From: Paeniglutamicibacter sulfureus
GTDB lineage: Bacteria > Actinomycetota > Actinomycetes > Actinomycetales > Micrococcaceae
NCBI RefSeq assembly: GCF_039535115.1
Contig: NZ_BAAAWO010000001.1
Coordinates: 3,038,001-3,102,000 of the forward strand
DNA length: 64,000 nt
Reading direction: 5' to 3'
Made by a program: the position numbers and the translations under genes. The notes under the pieces are model-generated. The model was not told the origin of the DNA. It saw only the letters and a list, made by a program, of their open reading frames with translations, and did not search any database. Of this stretch, positions 58,825-64,000 are shown one piece after another (within the stretch, counting starts at the first letter, position 1; the number at the start of each line of letters is the position of its first letter).

Positions 58825-59567
58825 GCACGGTCTCCTTGAGATTGGGGGAGGAGTCTGAAGATGATGCGTGTTTGTCCCATGGCGATGTTGGAGCCGTCGT
58901 GGAGCTCGGTTTCACCAACGATCTTCTGTCCGTTGACGAAGCTGCCGTTGGTGGAGCCCAAGTCAACGGCCCACGTCGCGGCGCCGCGCTGCTCGATCTT
59001 CAGGTGCCGGCGGGAAACTCCGGGATCCTCAATGGGGATGTCGGTCTCCGCGGAACGGCCCAAGACGATGTTGGGATGGTTCAAGGCGTATCGTTGGCCG
59101 GCAATGTCAAGCACCGGCTGCGTCTTGGGTACCCCACGCGGTGGAGAGGCGGGTGCCGGCGGAGCGGCGGGGGAGTTGCGCACCTCGGCGGCGGAGTCTT
59201 CGGAAAAGACCGAGTCGATCTCGAAGTCTCCAGGCTTGAGCTCGCTGTCTTTGCGAAAGTTGACCTCGACGGCGCCCTGCAGTGTGTATCCCTGGCTCTT
59301 GGCGTGATCCAGGGCTGTCGTGCAGAGTTCCCTGGCCAACGGCGCCCCCCATTCCCGTGCCCTGGCAAAATCGTCGTCAGAGAGGCGAATGGTGAAGAGG
59401 TTCGGCACCAGGGTGCGCGCCTGTGAAATGGTCAGCGACTTCGCATCCATCTGGTTGCGCATACGTGAAGCGATTTCCACGGGCTTGACCTCGGAACTGC
59501 CGGAGCCGCGGAAGACGCTGGTGACAAGCTTTTCAAGTCCGCGCTCAACATTGTCGATGAGGCCCAT
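58821..59567 (-). CDS. fhaA: FHA-domain protein FhaA (DUF3662 and FHA)
   Basis: A 248-aa protein. The N-terminal DUF3662 domain (about 1-120, MGLIDNVERGLEKLVTSVFR) is followed by a short Pro/Ala linker and a C-terminal FHA domain with LGRSAETDIP, VSRRHLKIEQ and DLGSTNGSFVNG. Mycobacterial FhaA binds the phosphorylated pseudokinase domain of MviN, so the protein at 2409-4010 is a predicted partner. It is the first gene of the operon. Confidence 0.95.
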   Translation of the reverse strand: MGLIDNVERGLEKLVTSVFRGSGSSEVKPVEIASRMRNQMDAKSLTISQARTLVPNLFTIRLSDDDFARAREWGAPLARELCTTALDHAKSQGYTLQGAVEVNFRKDSELKPGDFEIDSVFSEDSAAEVRNSPAAPPAPASPPRGVPKTQPVLDIAGQRYALNHPNIVLGRSAETDIPIEDPGVSRRHLKIEQRGAATWAVDLGSTNGSFVNGQKIVGETELHDGSNIAMGQTRIIFRLLPQSQGDRA

Positions 59568-59849
59568 CGCTTCGCTCCCTTCCTGGTTCTAACTCGTGTC
59601 GTGGCACGGTTATTGGCATTGCGTCGCAGGGCCTGGATGCCTTGCGCCTTGTTCGATACTACTTGGCTTGAAAATCATCTGGGGCGAAATGTGTTGAAAG
59701 CGGCCCCCTGTTCCCCAACGAACGACCGGTGCCATTGGTTGCCCGGGCGTGGCACTGATCACAAAAGCGCCCTCGATTAGTCGTTCAGGGCAACCTGTGT
59801 ATATGATTGATCTCGCTGTTGAAGTCAATGACTGAAACGCAGTGAATAT
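59568..59849. other. Intergenic region upstream of fhaA and tRNA-Leu
   Basis: About 280 bases that must hold the promoter of the fhaA-pknB operon and that of tRNA-Leu. I cannot place either with confidence. Confidence 0.4.
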
Positions 59850-59933
<84 letters not shown>

Positions 59934-59940
59934 CATATGG

Positions 59941-59976
59941 AAACACCCCCCGGTCTGATGACCGGGGGGTGTTTTG
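59941..59976 (+). terminator. Terminator after tRNA-Leu
   Basis: A perfect 14-bp stem AAACACCCCCCGGT (59941-59954) with 59961-59974 and a T run. Confidence 0.93.
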
Positions 59977-60182
59977 TTTCTGGTTGGTGCCCAGTAGGCA
60001 AGCTGTATGGGCACCGTTGTCGGCCAATTAGCCGACCATGTCTAGCGCTGTGGCGGCTCCCGTCCGCCGCGCGGACGCGGATACCGCACGAGGGGTCCAA
60101 TATCCCGGTCCTTTGTGATTTGGGGTGGCCCTGCTCCTCGGGTCCGCAACCATTTGTCCGCACCAGGCGGCGGACGCGGGAA

Positions 60183-61001
60183 CTACTTGGCGCCGTTTCC
60201 CGCTATGGCCTCGGCCTTGGTGGCTTCTTCCGTGAGGGTCGGATTCGGCTTGCCCTCCCCGGATTGCAGGGCCGCATCAATCAGCGGCGAAGCAAACAGC
60301 AGGGGATAGGTCATTCCGGCAATGGCTGCATCTATCAGCGGTGCGGCGATGAACCGCCATACCTGCCCCAGTGCGTCCGGTCCCGCAAACCATGCCACAC
60401 CCGGGGAACGCGCCGGGTTCACGGAGGTGTTGGTGATCGGAATGGAAACCAGATGGATCAGCGTCAGGGTGAGACCGATGGAAATGCCGGCAAGACCCCG
60501 GGGCGCCCGCTCACCGGTGGACCCGAGGATGACATAGAGGAACACGGCGGTCAGGATGATTTCCGCCAGCAACGCCGCAAGCATGCTGTAACCGTCGGGC
60601 AAGCGGTCGGCCTAGCCGTTGGTGGCGAAGCCGGAGGAGACTGGATCAAATCCATGTTTACCGCTGGCGATGGCAAAGAGGACCAAGCCGGCGACGGACG
60701 CACCGACAACCTGGGTGACCATGTATGCGGGGACTGCTTTCCACTCGACCCGACCCGCCAATGCGGCACCCAATGTCACTGCCGGGTTGAAATGACCACC
60801 GGAGATGTGGCCGACCGCATAGACCATGGCCAGAATGGTCAGGCCGAAGGCCAACGCCACCCCGAGGAATCCAATTCCCATGTTGATGGTGTTCGAGGCG
60901 ACGACCTTGGCTGAGAATATGGCAGCGCCGCAGCCGCCGAATACGAGTACGCCGGTGCCGAGAAACTCGGCGGTCAAACGCGATGACATGGGATGGGACA
61001 T
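60183..61001 (-). pseudogene. aqpZ: Aquaporin (AqpZ-type) interrupted by one in-frame TAG
   Basis: The frame from ATG 61001 encodes [19 protein letters not shown], the first NPA box GGHFNPAVT and three helices, then stops at TAG (60612-60614) right after GFATNG. The same frame continues with [18 protein letters not shown], the second NPA box [13 protein letters not shown] and the remaining helices to 60183. Relatives have Asn-Gly-Tyr here, so one base change of a Tyr codon to TAG explains it. Apart from this codon the 272-codon gene looks complete. Without readthrough no functional channel can form. Confidence 0.88.
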
Positions 61002-61268
61002 ATCTGGCTCCACACGTGAAAACGCACGGCTATGCAACGTACACGGTATTCCGCAAGAAGCGGCGACATCACCACCCGCTGCGAAAATTCATCACGAGAA
61101 AGGGGAAATTCATCTGGATTCCACGGTTTTGCCGTTCGTCGATCCGGCGTCGATGTGAGGAAACTACCGGCGATTCTTGGCGAGGAGCCCCATATCGGTG
61201 CATAGACTGGGAGAAGATCGGGCGTTTCCGCCGGCAATGAAGCATGTAGGACAGGAGCAGTCGGAAGT

Positions 61269-61967
61269 ATGGCGTCCCAGACACCGCACCAAAACGTTTC
61301 GTTTCCCTCCGAGGGACAGCGTGCACACGGATATCTCGCGTTGCCAGAAGCCGGCCAGGGCCCGGGCGTTATCGTCATCCAGGAATGGTGGGGATTGACT
61401 GACCACATCCGGGACGTGGCCGACCGCCTGGCTGCCGAGGGTTTCGTTGCCCTTGCGCCGGATCTCTTCGGCGGATCGGTCGCCCACGACGGGGCAGAGG
61501 CCGCGGAAATGATGTCGAACCTGCCCGAGGAACTCGGTGCGAAGCTGCTGGCGGGCGCCGTCGACTACCTGCTTGGCCTCGAAGCCGTCACCAGTTCGAC
61601 CGCGGGAACCATCGGATTCTGCATGGGCGGCGGTTTTGTGCTGGCCCTTGCCGCCCAGCAGGGGAAGAAAATCTCCGCCGCCGTCCCCTTCTATGGCGTC
61701 GGACAGGGTGTTCCACAGAGCTATGCAGGGGTGCGGGCCCAGGTCCAGGGGCACTACGCCAATGAGGACTCGTCCTACCCGGTGGCGAAGGCGCATGCCC
61801 AGGAAGCCCAGATCCGCGAGGAATCCGGTGCCGAGGTCGTGTTCCACTACTACGATGCCCCGCATGCCTTCCACAACGATGCAAACCCTTCGGGCAACTA
61901 CCGGCCCGAGGCCGCGCGCCTGGCATGGGACCGGTCGGTGGACTTCCTCCGGCAGAATATTTCCTAA
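61269..61967 (+). CDS. Dienelactone hydrolase family protein
   Basis: A 232-aa alpha/beta hydrolase. The nucleophile elbow GFCMGGG carries Cys as in dienelactone hydrolases. The acid Asp is probably in ANEDSSYP and the His in DAPHAFHND. QEWWGLTDHIRD is a family signature. Dienelactone hydrolases cleave lactone rings in haloaromatic degradation, but many family members have other roles and no degradation genes are nearby. Confidence 0.9.
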   Translation: MASQTPHQNVSFPSEGQRAHGYLALPEAGQGPGVIVIQEWWGLTDHIRDVADRLAAEGFVALAPDLFGGSVAHDGAEAAEMMSNLPEELGAKLLAGAVDYLLGLEAVTSSTAGTIGFCMGGGFVLALAAQQGKKISAAVPFYGVGQGVPQSYAGVRAQVQGHYANEDSSYPVAKAHAQEAQIREESGAEVVFHYYDAPHAFHNDANPSGNYRPEAARLAWDRSVDFLRQNIS

Positions 61968-62028
61968 CCAATTTTTCCCAAAAAACCCCGGCCGCCGCAG
62001 GTGGCCACACCTAAAGGAGCGTCAGAAC

Positions 62029-62460
62029 ATGGCAGAAACCATCATCGTCGGTGTTGACGGCAGCGAAACCGCACAGCGTGCAGCAGAACGCGCGGCGCGC
62101 ATCGCCACCAGCATGGATGCGGAACTCGTCGTCGTGACCGCCCACACTTCGGACAACACCGAGGTCGTGAAGATCGGCACCGACACCTGGATCCTTGACG
62201 ACGCGGAGCAGGCCGGAAAGGTCGCCGAGCAGTGCGCTGCAGGCCTGCGCATCACCGAGCCGACCGCCAAGATCACCGCAGCCGCGGCGCACGGCAAGCC
62301 GCAGGAAGTATTGGTTGCCGAGGCCGAGCGCCTGAACGCCACGTTGATCGTTGTCGGCAATGTCGGCATGAAGGGCCTGGGGCGCGTTCTTGGCTCCGTG
62401 GCCACCTCAGTGGCACACGCAGCCCCATGCGATGTCTACATCGTCAAGACGGTCAAGTAG
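62029..62460 (+). CDS. Universal stress protein (UspA family)
   Basis: A 143-aa single-domain protein, starting MAETIIVGVDGSETAQRA. The ATP-binding pattern GxxGxxxxxxGS appears as GNVGMKGLGRVLGSVA. ATG 62029 has AAGGAG 10 bases upstream. It is 61 bases downstream of the hydrolase gene, perhaps co-transcribed. Confidence 0.93.
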   Translation: MAETIIVGVDGSETAQRAAERAARIATSMDAELVVVTAHTSDNTEVVKIGTDTWILDDAEQAGKVAEQCAAGLRITEPTAKITAAAAHGKPQEVLVAEAERLNATLIVVGNVGMKGLGRVLGSVATSVAHAAPCDVYIVKTVK

Positions 62461-62484
62461 TCACCGCACGATAGTGAATCGTGG

Positions 62485-62871
62485 TTAGCTGCGGTCGCCC
62501 TTGGCGGCCGCAGCATCACGGACGCGCTTTTCCTCGGCGCGCACCGCGGCGAGTGAGGCACGCTCTTCCTGCAGCCACTCCGGACGATCAGCCAGCAACG
62601 CCTCGATTTCCTTGGTGGTCAGCGCCTCGGTGATTTCCGCCCGGGCCAGGCCGGAAATCGAGACATTCAACTTGTGCGCCACGACCGGGCGCGGATGCGG
62701 GCCGTTGGCCCGCAATTCCTCAAGCCACTCAGGCGGGTTCGCCAGCAATTCGTCGAGCTCGGCCCGGGACACCGGACCCTCCTGGAACTCGGCCGGAGCT
62801 GCGGGCAGGTAGATGCCCAATTTCTTTGCGGCAGTCGCCGGCTTCATGTTCTGTGGGGTTTTCTCGCTCAT
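62485..62871 (-). CDS. DUF5997 family protein
   Basis: A 128-aa soluble protein. It has two similar helical units (ELLANPPEWLEELRANGPHP and ALLADRPEWLQEERASLAAV). The N-terminus reads KPATAAKKLGIYLPAAP. I recognise the family (DUF5997) but no function is known to me. It is divergent, 29 bases apart, from the LysR-domain gene, which suggests a shared control region. Confidence 0.75.
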   Translation of the reverse strand: MSEKTPQNMKPATAAKKLGIYLPAAPAEFQEGPVSRAELDELLANPPEWLEELRANGPHPRPVVAHKLNVSISGLARAEITEALTTKEIEALLADRPEWLQEERASLAAVRAEEKRVRDAAAAKGDRS

Positions 62872-62900
62872 GTGAACAAGCGTACCGGTACGCTGGGGTG

Positions 62901-63665
62901 GTGACAGGACTAAAAATCGCCTATGTACCGGGTGTCACGCCCGGCAAATGGCTGAGCCGGTGGAACGAACGCTATCCACAAAACCCCTTGCTTGCCCTGC
63001 GCTACGACGGCGGGGAGATCTTGGCGCGCCTGAAGAACGGCGAATCGGACATCGTCTTCGTCCGCTTTGCCGCAGGCTCCTCGCCCAAGACCCCCGCGGT
63101 CCACGTGATACCGCTCTATGAGGAGCAACAGGTCGTCTGTGCTCCAAAGGACCACGACATCGAGCTGCATGAAGATGTGGTTCCCCTCGCCGAGATCCAA
63201 AACGAGAACTTCTTGGACCTTGCCGACTACCCGGAATCCGTTGGCGGGACGGCCATGGCCATGGAGGTGTGCTCCTCCGGGGCGGGCCTGCTGGTGCTGC
63301 CCCTGGGCGTGGCGCGACTGCACAGCCGCAAGGACGTCGTGCACCGGGAACTGTCCGGCGTCCCGCAAACCGCCATCGGCATCGCCTGGCTGGCCCCGGA
63401 GGGCGACGACCCCACGGACCCGGTGATCGAGGAATTTATCGGGGTGGTGCGCGGCCGCGGGGAAAATTCCTCACGGCAGGCATCGGTGGCGCAGAAGCAG
63501 CAAGAGCAAGCTGCAGAGGCGCGCAAGAAGCGGCAGGCCGCCGACTCCGAGGCCGCCAAAAACGCGAAAAGCACCAAGAACGCCCAGAAGAAGTCAGGCG
63601 CACGCGCGGGTCGCCCGGGTGCCAAGCGCGGGTCGAAGCCTGCCTCCCGGGGGCGCAAACGCTGA
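62901..63665 (+). CDS. LysR-type substrate-binding domain protein without HTH
   Basis: A 254-aa protein starting at GTG 62901 (TGLKIAYVPGVTPGKWLSRW). Residues 1-185 are a LysR-type effector-binding (periplasmic-binding-like) domain, but the N-terminal winged helix is absent. The last 60 residues are an Ala/Lys/Arg-rich basic tail (ARAGRPGAKRGSKPASRGRK) that could bind nucleic acid. A longer frame from 62826 does not encode an HTH either. It is divergent from the DUF5997 gene. Function unknown. Confidence 0.75.
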   Translation: MTGLKIAYVPGVTPGKWLSRWNERYPQNPLLALRYDGGEILARLKNGESDIVFVRFAAGSSPKTPAVHVIPLYEEQQVVCAPKDHDIELHEDVVPLAEIQNENFLDLADYPESVGGTAMAMEVCSSGAGLLVLPLGVARLHSRKDVVHRELSGVPQTAIGIAWLAPEGDDPTDPVIEEFIGVVRGRGENSSRQASVAQKQQEQAAEARKKRQAADSEAAKNAKSTKNAQKKSGARAGRPGAKRGSKPASRGRKR

Positions 63666-63792
63666 TCCGGCGCCCGGTCCCGCAACCGCCCGTCGTGCTG
63701 GCTTAAACACGGTTTCACCTGCGCGCCAACGGGGCGGTGCCGAGGCAAACATGAGACGCTGGTTTCGAGACGCCAATCACAAGGGAGTGCAC

Positions 63793-64000
63793 ATGGATTT
63801 CGGGACCTACGAGACATTGCTCGTCGAGCAGCGCGGCAATGCCCTGCTCGTGACCATCAACCAGCCGGCCTCGATGAATGCACTGGCCGCCGCCGTGGTC
63901 GAGGACCTGCATGCGCTGACCGGGGTACTGGCCGACATCGGCACCGATGCACGGTGGCCCGTGCGCGGCATCATCGTTACCGGCGCCGGGGACAAGTCCT
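63793..64000 (+). CDS. Enoyl-CoA hydratase/isomerase family protein, partial (runs off the window)
   Basis: Sixty-nine residues are visible from ATG 63793 (MDFGTYETLLVEQRGNALLV), with AAGGGAG just upstream. TINQPASMNALAAAVVEDL is the crotonase N-terminal motif and GIIVTGAGDKS the start of the oxyanion-hole region. The gene continues past 64000, so substrate class cannot be judged. Confidence 0.85.
   Translation, partial: MDFGTYETLLVEQRGNALLVTINQPASMNALAAAVVEDLHALTGVLADIGTDARWPVRGIIVTGAGDKS

Overview
The window is a 64-kb piece of a high-GC actinobacterial chromosome spanning the replication origin. Gene order (nudix-murJ-trxB-trxA ... parB-parA-rsmG-jag-yidC-yidD-rnpA-rpmH / dnaA-dnaN-recF-dciA-gyrB-gyrA), the gyrA-DUF3566-tRNA-Ile-DLW39-tRNA-Ala run, crgA, a class E sortase and the pknB/pknA/pbpA/rodA/pstP/fhaB/fhaA cluster all point to a member of the Micrococcaceae (Arthrobacter sensu lato, Paeniglutamicibacter or similar). 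The genus assignment is inference.

Layout. 1-5.5 kb: Nudix hydrolase, lipid II flippase MurJ, an MviN-type degenerate-kinase membrane protein, thioredoxin reductase and thioredoxin, closed by a strong terminator. 5.56-22.06 kb: a 16.5-kb island between trxA and parB that has no recognisable host gene. It is a nested stack of mobile elements (two IS21-type elements, a three-gene TniA/TniB-like transposon, a decayed trio of tyrosine recombinases, several deletion derivatives), and it carries five of the window's seven ParB sites (parS). 22.1-27.9 kb, minus strand: parB, parA, rsmG, jag, yidC, yidD, rnpA, rpmH. 28-30.8 kb: dnaA with DnaA boxes on both sides, the main cluster lying between dnaA and dnaN (oriC). 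30.8-39.6 kb: dnaN, recF, dciA, gyrB, gyrA, DUF3566. 39.7-44 kb: two tRNAs with a 38-aa gene between them, an EamA exporter, a repetitive membrane protein, cyclophilin and rhomboid protease. 44.0-44.6 kb: a non-coding stretch with a second, duplicated set of DnaA boxes. 44.6-50.3 kb: GNAT, ArgO/ArgP pair, DUF3817, SugE-like pump, CrgA, sortase, small membrane protein, PabA-type amidotransferase. 50.3-59.6 kb: the Ser/Thr kinase and cell-wall elongation operon on the minus strand. 59.8-64 kb: tRNA-Leu, an aquaporin gene with one in-frame stop, dienelactone hydrolase, UspA, DUF5997, a LysR-type effector domain without DNA-binding domain, and the start of an enoyl-CoA hydratase.

How it fits together: initiation (DnaA, DnaN, DciA, RecF, gyrase), origin segregation (ParAB-parS) and envelope growth control (MurJ, MviN-like protein, PknA/PknB, PstP, FhaA/FhaB, PBP, RodA, CrgA) are all packed around the origin. 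FhaA and the MviN-like protein are encoded over 55 kb apart but are known partners in mycobacteria. The most distinctive content is the island. Exact target-site duplications let the insertion history be read: a recombinase trio, possibly itself inserted in an old IS21-type copy, was hit by a three-gene transposon (5-bp duplication) that was then hit by an IS21-type element (7-bp duplication), while a second IS21-type element (6-bp duplication) landed in the third recombinase gene.
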